A DNA stretch of 64,000 nt from DASRDU01 sp035560235 (lineage in GTDB: Bacteria > Acidobacteriota > Blastocatellia > RBC074), in assembly GCA_035560235.1 (NCBI GenBank), contig DATMAG010000071.1:21874-85873 (forward strand), read 5' to 3'. This document shows positions 53,626 to 62,160 of this stretch, piece after piece. The stretch's first letter is position 1, and every line of letters begins with the position of its first letter. The notes below the pieces were generated by a model. That model saw nothing but the letters and a program-made list of their open reading frames with translations, made no database searches and was not told where the DNA came from. The translations under genes and the position numbers were made by a program.

Positions 53626-56520
53626 TCACCGCGCGACCAGCTGACGCAGCACACAGGGCAGAATGCCGCCGTGCCGGTAGTAATCAGCTTCAATCGCCGT
53701 ATCAATCCGCAGCGTGACGAGTACTTCATCAGTGATGCCCGAAGCGCGATGAATCAGCAGCTTCAGTTCCTCGCGCGGGCGGAGGCCGTCCTCGATGCCG
53801 AGCAGGTCGAAGCTTTCGGTGCCGTCGAGCCCGAGCGTCCACGCATCCATGCCCTCCCTGAACTGACACGGCAGCACGCCCATGCCGACGAGATTGCTGC
53901 GATGAATGCGCTCGAAGCTCTGCGCAATCACGGCCCGCACGCCAAGCAGGCGCGTGCCTTTTGCCGCCCAGTCGCGTGAACTGCCCGTGCCGTACTCCTG
54001 CCCGGCGAAGATCACGAGCGGCACGTTCTCCTGCTCGTATTTCAGCGCCGCATCGTAAATGCTCATCCGCTCGCCGTCGGGCTGATGAACAGTCACGCCG
54101 CCCTCGCTGCCCGGCACCATCAGATTTCTGATCCGCACATTGGCGAAGGTGCCGCGCACCATCACCTCGTGATTGCCGCGCCGCGCGCCGTAGGTGTTGA
54201 AGTCAGCAACTTCGACGCCATGCTCCCGCAGATAAATTCCCGCCGGGGTCGTTGATCTGATCGCGCCCGCCGGTGAAATGTGATCGGTCGTCACGCTGTC
54301 ACCGAAGATCGCCAGCGCCCGCGCGCCTCTGATGTCAGAGACCGTGCCGGGTTCAGTGCTGAAGTCTGCAAAGAAGGGCGGCTCCTGAATGTAGGTTGAA
54401 CCGGTGTCCCATTCATAAACGCCGCCCTCCACCGACGGGATTTCATTCCACATCGGATTCTGCTCCGTCACGCGGGCGTAAAGCCTGCGGTAATTCTCAG
54501 GCGCTTCAGCCAGGCGCATCACTTCGCGCAGTTCATCCGTGGTCGGCCAGAGATCGCGCAGATAAACCTCGCGGCCATCGCTGCCTGTGCCGAGCGGTTC
54601 CTTCGTCAGATCAATATTGATGCGGCCTGCAAGCGCAAACGCCACGACGAGCGGCGGACTCATCAGAAAGTTGGCGCGAACTGACTGATGCACGCGCGCT
54701 TCAAAGTTGCGGTTGCCGCTCAGCACCGAGGCCGCAATCACGTCATTGTTCGTGACAACCTCTTCGATGCGCGGATCGAGCGGCCCCGAATTGCCAATGC
54801 AGGTCGTGCAGCCGTAACCGACCAGGTTGAAGCCGAGCTGATCCAGGGACTGCTGCAGTCCGGTCTTCCGGTAATACTCCGTCACGACGCGTGAACCGGG
54901 CGCCAGCGAAGCCTTGACTGTCGGTGGAACCTTCAGCCCGCGCTCGACAGCCTTCTTTGCCACAAGTCCGGCAGCGAGCATCACGCTCGGATTTGAAGTA
55001 TTCGTGCAGGAAGTAATCGCGGCAATGACCACTGCTCCGTGACCGATGTCGCACCGGCTGACGGGCAGATCAGACGCGGCTTCAGCCACCGGATCGGGCG
55101 TGGGCCGGTTGTTCATCATTTCGGTTTCAGTCCACGCGCTCGTGTTCTTTTCGCTCGTCAGTCCGTCCGCAAGGCCGCCGCCCGCGGGAATCGCTGTGGG
55201 AACAGTCTCAGGCTGCTGTTCGCCGCCGCCGGTGAGCAGCGCTGCAGTGCCGCGATTGCCATTCGTGCTGACCGAAAAACAGCGGTTGATCTCTTCAACC
55301 GATTTTCCGTAGCCGCCCTCGACGACCGGCTTCTGCATCAGGTCGAGAAATCTGTTCTTCAGGTCTGACAGATTGATCCGATCCTGCGGGCGGCGCGGGC
55401 CTGAGACGCCCGGCTGCACTTCAGCCAGGTTGAGTTCGATGACCTCGCTGTAGCGGCATTCATTGCGGCGCGGCATGCCGAACATGCCCTGCGTCCTGAA
55501 ATACTCTCTGACGGCGGCAACCTGTTCACCCGGGCGGCCTGTGGCTTCGTAATAACGGCAGGTCTCTTCATCCACCGGGAAGAAGCCCATCGTTGCGCCG
55601 TATTCAGGCGACATATTGCCGATGGTGGCGCGATCAGGGACCGAGAGCGTCGCGGCGCCCTCGCCGTGAAATTCGACGAACTTGCCGACGACCTTCACGC
55701 GGCGCAGCAGTTCAGTGATGTGCAGTACCAGATCGGTCGCGGTTACGCCCTCGCTGAGCGCGCCGCTCAGATGCACGCCGACGACATCAGGCGTGAGGAA
55801 GTAAACCGGCTGACCGAGCATTCCGGCTTCGGCTTCGATGCCGCCGACGCCCCAGCCAACGACGCCGAGGCCGTTGACCATAGTCGTGTGCGAATCAGTG
55901 CCGACGAGCGTGTCGGGATAAAAGATGCCGTCCCTTTCAAGCACACCTTTGGCGAGATACTCAAGATTGACCTGATGGCAGATGCCGATCCCTGAAGGCA
56001 CGACGTTGAAGCCGCTGAAGGCCTGCTGTCCCCACTTGAGAAACTGATACCGTTCACGGTTGCGCCTGAACTCCATCTGCATGTTCAGTTCAAATGCATC
56101 CGCGCGGTTCCAGTAATCAACCTGCACCGAATGATCGATCACCAGATCAACCGGCACGAGCGGCTCGATGATCTTCGGATCACGGCGCAGTCGCACGACG
56201 GCGGAACGCATCGCGGCGAGATCAGCAAGCAGCGGCACGCCCGTGAAATCCTGGAGCAGAATGCGGGCGACGACGAAGGGAATCTCGCGGGTGCGCTCGG
56301 CATTGGGTTGCCAGGCGGCCAGCGCCCGCACGTCATCTTCGGTAATGCGCTGACCATCGAAATTACGCAGCACCGATTCCAGCACGAGGCGCAGACAGAC
56401 CGGCAGCGTCGCAATCGAACCGAGTCCCTCGCGTTCAAGCTGCGGCAGCGAATAGTAGCGCGCCGTGCGGCCCGTGCCGATCTGAAATTCCTGAAGCGTA
56501 TTGAACAGATTATGGCTCAT
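53626..56520 (-). CDS. acnA: Aconitate hydratase
   Basis: 964 residues, AcnA/IRP type, converting citrate to isocitrate in the TCA cycle. Cluster cysteines are in ITSCTNTSNPSVM and GYGCTTCIGNSGP; swivel-domain motifs AIFGDSVTTDHISPAGAI and GQEYGTGSSRDWAAKG are intact. It is longer than typical (~900) owing to a Gly/Thr/Pro-rich insertion near residues 420-490, before the first cluster Cys. No signal peptide. Confidence 0.94.
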   Translation of the reverse strand: MSHNLFNTLQEFQIGTGRTARYYSLPQLEREGLGSIATLPVCLRLVLESVLRNFDGQRITEDDVRALAAWQPNAERTREIPFVVARILLQDFTGVPLLADLAAMRSAVVRLRRDPKIIEPLVPVDLVIDHSVQVDYWNRADAFELNMQMEFRRNRERYQFLKWGQQAFSGFNVVPSGIGICHQVNLEYLAKGVLERDGIFYPDTLVGTDSHTTMVNGLGVVGWGVGGIEAEAGMLGQPVYFLTPDVVGVHLSGALSEGVTATDLVLHITELLRRVKVVGKFVEFHGEGAATLSVPDRATIGNMSPEYGATMGFFPVDEETCRYYEATGRPGEQVAAVREYFRTQGMFGMPRRNECRYSEVIELNLAEVQPGVSGPRRPQDRINLSDLKNRFLDLMQKPVVEGGYGKSVEEINRCFSVSTNGNRGTAALLTGGGEQQPETVPTAIPAGGGLADGLTSEKNTSAWTETEMMNNRPTPDPVAEAASDLPVSRCDIGHGAVVIAAITSCTNTSNPSVMLAAGLVAKKAVERGLKVPPTVKASLAPGSRVVTEYYRKTGLQQSLDQLGFNLVGYGCTTCIGNSGPLDPRIEEVVTNNDVIAASVLSGNRNFEARVHQSVRANFLMSPPLVVAFALAGRINIDLTKEPLGTGSDGREVYLRDLWPTTDELREVMRLAEAPENYRRLYARVTEQNPMWNEIPSVEGGVYEWDTGSTYIQEPPFFADFSTEPGTVSDIRGARALAIFGDSVTTDHISPAGAIRSTTPAGIYLREHGVEVADFNTYGARRGNHEVMVRGTFANVRIRNLMVPGSEGGVTVHQPDGERMSIYDAALKYEQENVPLVIFAGQEYGTGSSRDWAAKGTRLLGVRAVIAQSFERIHRSNLVGMGVLPCQFREGMDAWTLGLDGTESFDLLGIEDGLRPREELKLLIHRASGITDEVLVTLRIDTAIEADYYRHGGILPCVLRQLVAR

Positions 56521-56572
56521 CTCAATGTCTCTGCTCTGTGAGCGCGGGCGTCCCGCCCGTGCTCACAGGGGT

Positions 56573-56935
56573 TCATTCTTTCAGCCAGCCGAGCAGGCCG
56601 TGCCACGTCGCATCGCGTTTGACTGCTGCGATGGCTTCGGTCAGCGGAATCCCCTTCGGACAGGCTTCGACGCAGTTCTGCGCGTTCGAGCAGTTCATCA
56701 CGCCGCCCTCGCCCATCACGCCCTGCAGCCGCTCATCGCGCTGCATCGCGCCCGACGGATGCAGGTTGAAGTAATGCACCTGGGCAACCGGAGCCGCGCC
56801 GATGAATGAGTTAATGTCCATCAGACAGATGATGACGTTGAGATGCGGACGATAACGAACGCGGAACTCTTCCCAGTATGGTTTTGCGGCGGGTGCGGCC
56901 TGGCGTCTGATTCTGAGATTGACGAATTCCGGCAT
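56573..56935 (-). pseudogene. sdhB: sdhB with internal deletion (succinate dehydrogenase iron-sulfur subunit)
   Basis: 120 codons. The start (MPEFVNLRIRRQAAPAAKPYWEEF) and the end (FIGAAPVAQVHYFNLHPSGA, MGEGGVMNCSNAQNCVEACP, KGIPLTEAI) match SdhB of the long Bacteroidetes/Acidobacteria type (~250 residues), but NVIICLMDIN is joined in frame directly to SFIGAAP. About 110-130 residues are gone, including the 2Fe-2S cysteines and the first C-x2-C-x2-C cluster set. The protein cannot be a working electron-transfer subunit. sdhA and sdhC are absent from the window; acnA is next to it. Confidence 0.7.
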
Positions 56936-56987
56936 GACTGCTGATCTTCGGTTACTGCCGGGGAGGGTGCTGTGTGAAGGAGCGCGG

Positions 56988-57350
56988 CTACATTGTCGGA
57001 GCCTCGAAGTTCTCCTGCTCTGCCGGGAGGCACTGCATGCAGGTGATCGCCGTCGGCTCGGCATCGAGCCGTTTCGGATCAATCTGCTTTCCGCATCTGA
57101 CGCAGATGCCGTAAGTGCCGTTGTCAATACGCTGCAGCGCGGCGTTGATCTGCTGCAGCCGGTCGCTCTTCAGATTCATCAGCCGCCCTGCGATATCCAT
57201 GGCCAGTTCCTGCACCGAATGATCGCCTGAATCAAGCACCCCGTCGTCGCGGTATGTCGGCGGCAGTTCGGTTCTGCCCGCGATGTCCGGGCTGAGTTCA
57301 TCGCGTTCAGCGAGCAGCTGCGCCCGGTATTTGTCCACATCAATCGCCAT
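56988..57350 (-). CDS. DksA/TraR-family zinc-finger protein
   Basis: 120 residues. A coiled-coil N-terminal half (YRAQLLAERDEL, DIAGRLMNLKSDRLQQINAALQRI) precedes GTYGICVRCGKQI and AITCMQC, which together make the C-x2-C-x17-C-x2-C zinc finger of the DksA/TraR family. These bind RNA polymerase in the stringent response. The acidic coiled-coil tip (DD of DksA) is not obvious. ATG 57350 has GGAGG upstream; the longer ORF to 57563 includes a repeat. Confidence 0.87.
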   Translation of the reverse strand: MAIDVDKYRAQLLAERDELSPDIAGRTELPPTYRDDGVLDSGDHSVQELAMDIAGRLMNLKSDRLQQINAALQRIDNGTYGICVRCGKQIDPKRLDAEPTAITCMQCLPAEQENFEAPTM

Positions 57351-57544
57351 TGCAGGTTGCCTCCGTTTCTGAAACCCGGCACTCGCTGAGATGGTACCGG
57401 GCAAAGCGCGCACTGTCTGTTCGCCACCGTACAGGACCTCCCGCCGGGAGTCGGAAGAAATTTTTTGACTGAGCGCGTTTTTCGTCCGATGGCGTACTGA
57501 CTGCGGCCTCTGAACAGAGGCAGAATTGGCGCAACACGAGGAAC

Positions 57545-57629
57545 AAAGGAAAGCACGAAGCACAAGGCTGAACCACCTGACGACCGACTATCCAGTCTAC
57601 GGCCTTACCTGCCTGCTGTGCTTTCCTTT
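57545..57629. repeat. Imperfect long inverted repeat
   Basis: AAAGGAAAGCAC (57545-57556) pairs perfectly with GTGCTTTCCTTT (57618-57629); flanking GAAGCACAAGGC and GCCTTACCTG extend it loosely. It lies between two leftward genes. The remaining gap shows nothing further. Confidence 0.5.
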
Positions 57630-57641
57630 CAGCAGCCTTCA

Positions 57642-58280
57642 TCAGACAGTCAGCAGCACGCGGCAGCTCCATTCGCAGAGTTTCTCAAGCACTGCCTCGG
57701 CGTGCCGGGTCAGGTTGTGATCGTCATCAGGATAAAGCACCAGTTCCTTCGGTTCGCGGGCACGTTCATAAAGTTCACGCGAGCAGCCGTCCGGGCTGAT
57801 CTCGTCCGCCGTGCCGTGCAGCAGCAGCAGACTTTTCAGCGACAGATCAGCGACGGCTTCAGTGCCGCCGCGACTGGCCACTGCGGCCACGCCCACCACA
57901 AAGCGGCTGAGCGCTCCGGCGGTAATCACCACCAGGCCGCCGAATGACCAGCCGAGCAGCGCGACCCGCTCAGCGCCGGTCTGCCGCAGCGCTTCGATGG
58001 CCGCGAGGACATCAAAGACGCATTCATCGAGTTCATTCGGATGACGGTATTCAAGCCGCATCGAGGCGATGCCCGCCTGCTGCAGCCTGTCGCCGAGCGG
58101 GCCGTAAACACCAGCCGGACCAGCTATCCCGCCCTCGGCATCACCAGCCATAATCATTCCGCTGCGCGCCTGTTTTACGCGGTGCAGCAGCCCGGTAATC
58201 TCTCCGCGCGGAGTCCTGATTTCCAGATCGTAAGTCCCTGAAGGCCGACCATTGTTTTCCGGGCTGAAAACTGACGTCAT
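57642..58280 (-). CDS. Alpha/beta-hydrolase (dienelactone-hydrolase-like)
   Basis: 212 residues. Serine nucleophile in VALLGWSFGGLV, acid in LLLHGTADEISP and histidine in PDDDHNL are in canonical order. Small single-domain enzyme like DLH-family serine hydrolases. Soluble. Substrate unknown. Confidence 0.8.
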   Translation of the reverse strand: MTSVFSPENNGRPSGTYDLEIRTPRGEITGLLHRVKQARSGMIMAGDAEGGIAGPAGVYGPLGDRLQQAGIASMRLEYRHPNELDECVFDVLAAIEALRQTGAERVALLGWSFGGLVVITAGALSRFVVGVAAVASRGGTEAVADLSLKSLLLLHGTADEISPDGCSRELYERAREPKELVLYPDDDHNLTRHAEAVLEKLCEWSCRVLLTV

Positions 58281-58438
58281 GATTTCCTCAGTGAGAAGAT
58301 GAGCGGCTGATTCATGGTCTCTGGCGGCGGATGCTTTCAGACCACTTCAGGCATACAAGTTGCCGCGCAAAATCGAGCCGGGCCACCGGCGCTCTGGCGC
58401 AGCAGAACAACAATTGAAATCAGACAAGGGATTGACCA

Positions 58439-59008
58439 ATGTCCAAAACAGATCTTCGTCACGAAAACCCGATAGTGAACGAAACGACGGCACCGGCTGG
58501 CAGCGAACCGGCAGCCGAATTCAATGGCATCAGAATCGAAAAAAGCATTATCGTCAGCCGCGAGCGGCAGGATCTGTATCGGTTCTGGCGCGATTTTGAG
58601 AATCTGCCCCGCCTGATGAGCCATCTCGCAGCGGTTCAGATCCTCAGCCCCGTACGCTCACACTGGGTCGCCAAAGCTCCGGCTGGCACGACCGTCGAAT
58701 GGGACGCCGAAATTACCACCGATCATGAAAATGAACTGATCGCCTGGCGCTCGCTGGAAGGCTCGGAAGTGCCTAATGCCGGGGCGGTGCGCTTTCTGCA
58801 CTTTGCTGAAGGTCAGACTGAAGTGCGAGTGTCGCTTGAATATGCTCCGCCGGGCGGACGGCTCGGAGCCTGGATTGCCAGCCTCTTCGGCGAAAATCCC
58901 GAACAGCAGATTACGGAGGATCTCGCCCGCTTCAAGCGAATGATGGAAATCGAGGTCAGACGCGCCTCACACACGGACGAACCCGATGCCAGAGATGAAG
59001 TGATCTGA
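58439..59008 (+). CDS. SRPBCC-family (polyketide-cyclase-like) protein
   Basis: 189 residues. EKSIIVSRERQDLYRFWRDFENLPRLMSHL followed by EWDAEITTDHENELIAWRSLEGSEVPNAG is the pattern of the cyclase/dehydrase-type SRPBCC proteins that recur in stress gene groups. The C-terminus has PEQQITEDLARFKRMME. Ligand unknown. Confidence 0.85.
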   Translation: MSKTDLRHENPIVNETTAPAGSEPAAEFNGIRIEKSIIVSRERQDLYRFWRDFENLPRLMSHLAAVQILSPVRSHWVAKAPAGTTVEWDAEITTDHENELIAWRSLEGSEVPNAGAVRFLHFAEGQTEVRVSLEYAPPGGRLGAWIASLFGENPEQQITEDLARFKRMMEIEVRRASHTDEPDARDEVI

Positions 59009-59178
59009 CCCGGCGTCTGAGTGTCAGCACTTCCGGCCGCAGCAGACCTCACAAACCGGGTTGCGCGTCCTGCCCGCAGTCAGGCTGACTTCGTGATCAG
59101 CCGCTTTCGCAAGCTGCGCGGCTACGGCCACAGCGCGCAACAGCTGATGATTCCGTTGCAGTGAAGTTGTGGCGCTGC

Positions 59179-59361
59179 CTATGTCCGGGCTGTCTGCGTT
59201 TTGTTGCTGACCGCCGCGCAATCGGCGTGACCGCAGCCGCAGGCGGTGCGGGTATCAATGTTGTCATTGGCATGCATGCAGTGGTCGCTGCAATACGGCT
59301 TGCCCGACTGAGCCGGGCAGTGGCAGTTCGGATTGGCGCATTTGTCCGTCATTTCCGGCAT
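59179..59361 (-). CDS. Bacterial metallothionein (SmtA/BmtA-like)
   Basis: 60 residues with nine cysteines and several histidines spaced as in bacterial metallothioneins: CANPNCHCPA, YCSDHCMHA and CGCGHADCAA. These sequester zinc, cadmium or copper in a zinc-finger-like fold. AGGAGAAAG 3 nt upstream of the ATG gives a strong ribosome site. Too short and Cys-rich to be chance; no SmtB-type repressor is adjacent. Confidence 0.78.
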   Translation of the reverse strand: MPEMTDKCANPNCHCPAQSGKPYCSDHCMHANDNIDTRTACGCGHADCAAVSNKTQTART

Positions 59362-59514
59362 AGTCTTTCTCCTGATTTCAGTTCAGTGCGTGCCCCGCGA
59401 AACAACACGAAACAACACGAACAAATCCATCCTGCGCGTGATTTCGTCCGGCCCGGGACAGTCCTGATTCAGGGCATTTATCAGATCAGCCGCTCAGGCA
59501 TCAGCCCGATGCAA

Positions 59515-59556
59515 GGCAGGCATTAACCCGCCCCGACTTTTAGGTTAATGCCTGCC
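59515..59556. terminator. 14-bp perfect hairpin
   Basis: GGCAGGCATTAACC pairs exactly with GGTTAATGCCTGCC across a 14-nt loop. It lies between the metallothionein gene and the end of the next leftward gene (59594) and probably terminates the latter. Upstream, GAAACAACAC occurs twice in tandem near 59400. Confidence 0.65.
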
Positions 59557-59593
59557 TCTCTTCCCTCACCAATCTCAACTGAGGAAAGAAGCT

Positions 59594-60136
59594 CTAACGC
59601 GATGTCAGATCGCCGCCCAGTTGCTTCCAGTCGCGTTCAATCTGCTCCGCTTCGGCAGCAGTGCGCGGCGCAACGCTGATCAGAATGCCGCCGCCTTTAA
59701 TGCCCTCGGCATAAAACTTCGCGCGCTCTTCGGGAATTCCCGATCCAATCAGCGCGCCGATCAGTCCGCCGGTGACACCGCCCGCCCCGGCTCCGGCCAG
59801 AGCTGCGGCCAGCGGCCCGGCGACAATGATGCCCAGTCCGGGCAGCGCAATCGAAGTGCCAATCGCCGCCAGGGCTCCCAGCAGCCCGCCAACGACCGTG
59901 CCGATTGCTCCGCCGACTCCCGCGCCTTCAAGTGCCTTGTTGCCCAGTTCAGTCTCACTCGTGGCATCGCCGAAATAACGGGTGCGCGTCTCGTCTGACA
60001 TCACTACGCTGGTTTCATCGCGGCTGTAACCGAGATCCATCAGAATGTCATAAGCGCGTTCGGCTGATGCCTTGTCTCTGAACAGTGCGCTGATAGTCGT
60101 CTGCCTTGCAGTCGAGGTGCTTCCATGATCTGCCAT
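59594..60136 (-). CDS. YflT/general-stress-protein-17M-like protein
   Basis: 180 residues. The N-terminal ~60 (ALFRDKASAERAYDILMDLGYSRDETSVVMSDE) match the heat-induced stress protein YflT domain; the middle is a long Gly/Ala-rich hydrophobic hairpin (GAIGTVVGGLLGALAAIGT and GPLAAALAGAGAGGVTGG), likely membrane-associating; the end, GGGILISVAPRTAAEAEQIE, is a second ferredoxin-like strand set. Found in many bacteria as a general stress protein of unknown activity. Confidence 0.8.
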   Translation of the reverse strand: MADHGSTSTARQTTISALFRDKASAERAYDILMDLGYSRDETSVVMSDETRTRYFGDATSETELGNKALEGAGVGGAIGTVVGGLLGALAAIGTSIALPGLGIIVAGPLAAALAGAGAGGVTGGLIGALIGSGIPEERAKFYAEGIKGGGILISVAPRTAAEAEQIERDWKQLGGDLTSR

Positions 60137-60638
60137 GTCCTGTTTCTCCCTGCTGAGTAGTCCTTAACTGCGATCTGACAATGATTCGCGTCAAATCCTT
60201 CAGACATATGCGAAGGGGTGCAAGCTGCATACCAGCCTGCAAAAGCGCACAATCCGCGCTGACCGCACTACTTCGCGACGCAACAGGGAAGCTTTCAGGT
60301 TCAGTCGTACAGCTGATGTTCTGAATAGAGACATCGCAGGCAGTTTCCTTCAGCAGCCGGGAGTCGTCCGTTAATGCGCGCTCTGCACAATGGCTGTTCT
60401 CCGGCAGTTGCGGATGGCCTGAGGGAGTTCAAACCGCGAGAGTATTGATGAGGTCTGTCACTGAGGAAGGCAATATCGTGCAATGCGCCCGCAATCGCTC
60501 CTGCTTCAGCTGAAGATCAACCGGGCAGGCAGCGCAATTGCGGGCGCAGCGCACAGCGGATTTCGCAACAGGGCGCGCAACCGGCGGGACCTGGACTTCA
60601 CTGCGGATTCATTGCCGGACAGCCGCCAATCAGCCTGA
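60137..60638. other. Intergenic region without recognisable gene
   Basis: 502 bp between two leftward genes. Frames here are short and unconvincing. No strong promoter, hairpin or repeat was found, although TTGACG followed by TTGTCA lies upstream of the stress-protein gene on the minus strand. Confidence 0.4.
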
Positions 60639-60878
60639 TCACCTGCTCTCAACCTGTGCAGGATTGATCCGGCTGACGACTTTGTTTCCCAGGCCGCGCT
60701 TGATGGTGCGTTTGACGAACTGCTCAACATCAGGCCGCAGCAGTTTGCGTTCACCGCGATCATCAATCAGACGCAGCACGCCACTGGCAACCGCCATTTC
60801 CAGCGTCGCCACCGGCAGATCGTATTCACGAGCCGCGCCCTTGAAAGTCATCAGATCCCTGCTGTCATAAACGCTCAT
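60639..60878 (-). CDS. Small helix-turn-helix (excisionase-like) protein
   Basis: 79 residues. MTFKGAAREYDLPVATLEMAVASGVLR has the layout of a MerR/excisionase-type HTH (helix, turn, recognition helix), followed by LLRPDVEQFVKRTIKRGL. Likely DNA-binding. ATG 60878 has GTGAGGAAAAG upstream and a near-consensus promoter precedes it. No integrase is nearby. Confidence 0.7.
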   Translation of the reverse strand: MSVYDSRDLMTFKGAAREYDLPVATLEMAVASGVLRLIDDRGERKLLRPDVEQFVKRTIKRGLGNKVVSRINPAQVESR

Positions 60879-60928
60879 TACTCTTTTCCTCACCTGTCAG
60901 TAGTTATGAAGGCTGCGATGAAGCCGCG

Positions 60929-60958
60929 ATGATAGAGAGACAGCCCCTGCTCTGTCAA
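60929..60958 (-). promoter_or_regulatory. Sigma70-type promoter for the small HTH gene
   Basis: On the minus strand TTGACA (60953-60958) and TATCAT (60929-60934) are 18 bp apart, with the -35 matching consensus fully. The leader to ATG 60878 would be about 45 nt. Confidence 0.65.
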
Positions 60959-61315
60959 AGCGCGCCTCAAACAGCGCCCGGAAATGTGACCAGTTATTCT
61001 GCTGACGCAACGCGTCAAATCAGGGTGCCGTGATTCGGCAAAATGGTTCCGGCCGGATCAGCGCTGCCGGTCACGCCGCCAGACCAAAACAACTGGAACA
61101 GAACGAGTTCAGCGCAGTCCGCAGGATTCCGCCCGCTGTGGCACACGGCTCGCTCTGCGTGTGGGCGACAGGAGGGCGTCAGTTGCTGCCGTCGTAGTAG
61201 TTAGCTTGGGTTGTTCAGCGGCGGCAGTCCGGGGCCACTGGCGTCTTCCTGTTGTTGATTTCCCTTCACGCCGACAATTACTCTGCAATTGAAATCCTTC
61301 CGACCGGAAGAGTTC

Positions 61316-61344
61316 TTGAGTTCCAACTTTCTCCTGACTACAAT
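61316..61344 (+). promoter_or_regulatory. Sigma70-type promoter for the double zinc-finger gene
   Basis: TTGAGT (61316-61321) and TACAAT (61339-61344) are 17 bp apart. A start near 61351 lies downstream of the first possible start codon (61252) and supports ATG 61423. The gap 60959-61315 shows nothing else. Confidence 0.55.
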
Positions 61345-61422
61345 TTGTCTGCCTTCGTGATTTCCGGTTCAGGAAATCGTTTCAATGACCGTCAGCGTCA
61401 GCCGATCAGCAAGAGCAGGCGT

Positions 61423-61884
61423 ATGCTGGACTGTACAGAGTTTGAGGAATTGATCAGCGATTATCTGGAATGCGGCCTGGCGCGCGCCGAACGGCGCAGC
61501 TTTGCCGAGCATCTGCTGGCCTGCCGCGACTGTCACACTCTCTTCAATGATGTCCGCGAAGCGATGACGGCCTGCCACAGTCTGCGAGACGCCCAGATGC
61601 GCGAGATCGCCGAGTTCGTTGAAATCCGGCAGCGCATCATTAACGCCACCACTGTCGGTGAAATGCTCAGCTGTCGCACGCTCGACGCGCTGATTTCAGA
61701 TTATTTCGACGGGCTGATTGACAGTAATTACGAAAGCCTCTTCACTGATCACTTCGCCGCCTGCGACAGCTGTCGCCGCCTGGTTGACGGAGTGCGGGAG
61801 TCACTCGCGGAGAGCGAAGCGGTCGAAGTTCCCGAGCAGCTTTACTACCGCATCATCGCCGCCACTTCAGGCGCACGCCGCTGA
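61423..61884 (+). CDS. Soluble protein with two anti-sigma-type zinc-finger domains
   Basis: 153 residues with two zf-HC2 units: FEELISDYLECGLARAERRS leading to HLLACRDCHTLF, and LDALISDYFDGLIDSNYESL leading to HFAACDSCRRLV (each H-x3-C-x2-C). There is no membrane segment and no sigma factor gene nearby. It may be a soluble anti-sigma factor or an adaptor; the tandem arrangement looks like an internal duplication. Confidence 0.75.
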   Translation: MLDCTEFEELISDYLECGLARAERRSFAEHLLACRDCHTLFNDVREAMTACHSLRDAQMREIAEFVEIRQRIINATTVGEMLSCRTLDALISDYFDGLIDSNYESLFTDHFAACDSCRRLVDGVRESLAESEAVEVPEQLYYRIIAATSGARR

Positions 61885-61931
61885 TCCGGCAGAATCAGCG
61901 CGATACTACTCCAGTCCATTCTCCTCTCGTT

Positions 61932-62117
61932 TCAGGGCCGATATTCGCGTTCGAGGTTCGCTTTGATTTCAACCTCGCTGAACCAGATGCGTTTGTACTG
62001 GTGCGCCGCAAACAAGCCGATCTGATCGCGGCTCTGTTTCGACTCAGAGTTTGTCGTCTGAACCAAAGCGGAACCAGGCTTCTGCACTCCGGACGCTTCG
62101 CTTATGTATTGCGGCAC
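61932..62117 (-). pseudogene. Possible remnant of a DUF1080-like domain protein
   Basis: 61-codon leftward frame just downstream of the propeller gene. DQIGLFAAHQYKRIWFSEVE resembles the last strands of DUF1080/laminin-G-like sugar-binding domains, which often accompany propeller proteins of this kind. The start is not convincing and the rest of the domain is missing. Could be chance. Confidence 0.3.
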
Positions 62118-62160
62118 AGATCAGCAATCCCTGCAGGATTCTCCGACTCATCGTTTCTTC

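Noticed and set aside
53473..53979. Rightward ORF starting at the wrbA-acnA hairpin
   Set aside because: It is made of the hairpin arms plus antisense acnA sequence.
57351..57563. N-terminal extension of the DksA-like frame
   Set aside because: Runs into a repeat and has no family match; ATG 57350 has a good ribosome site.
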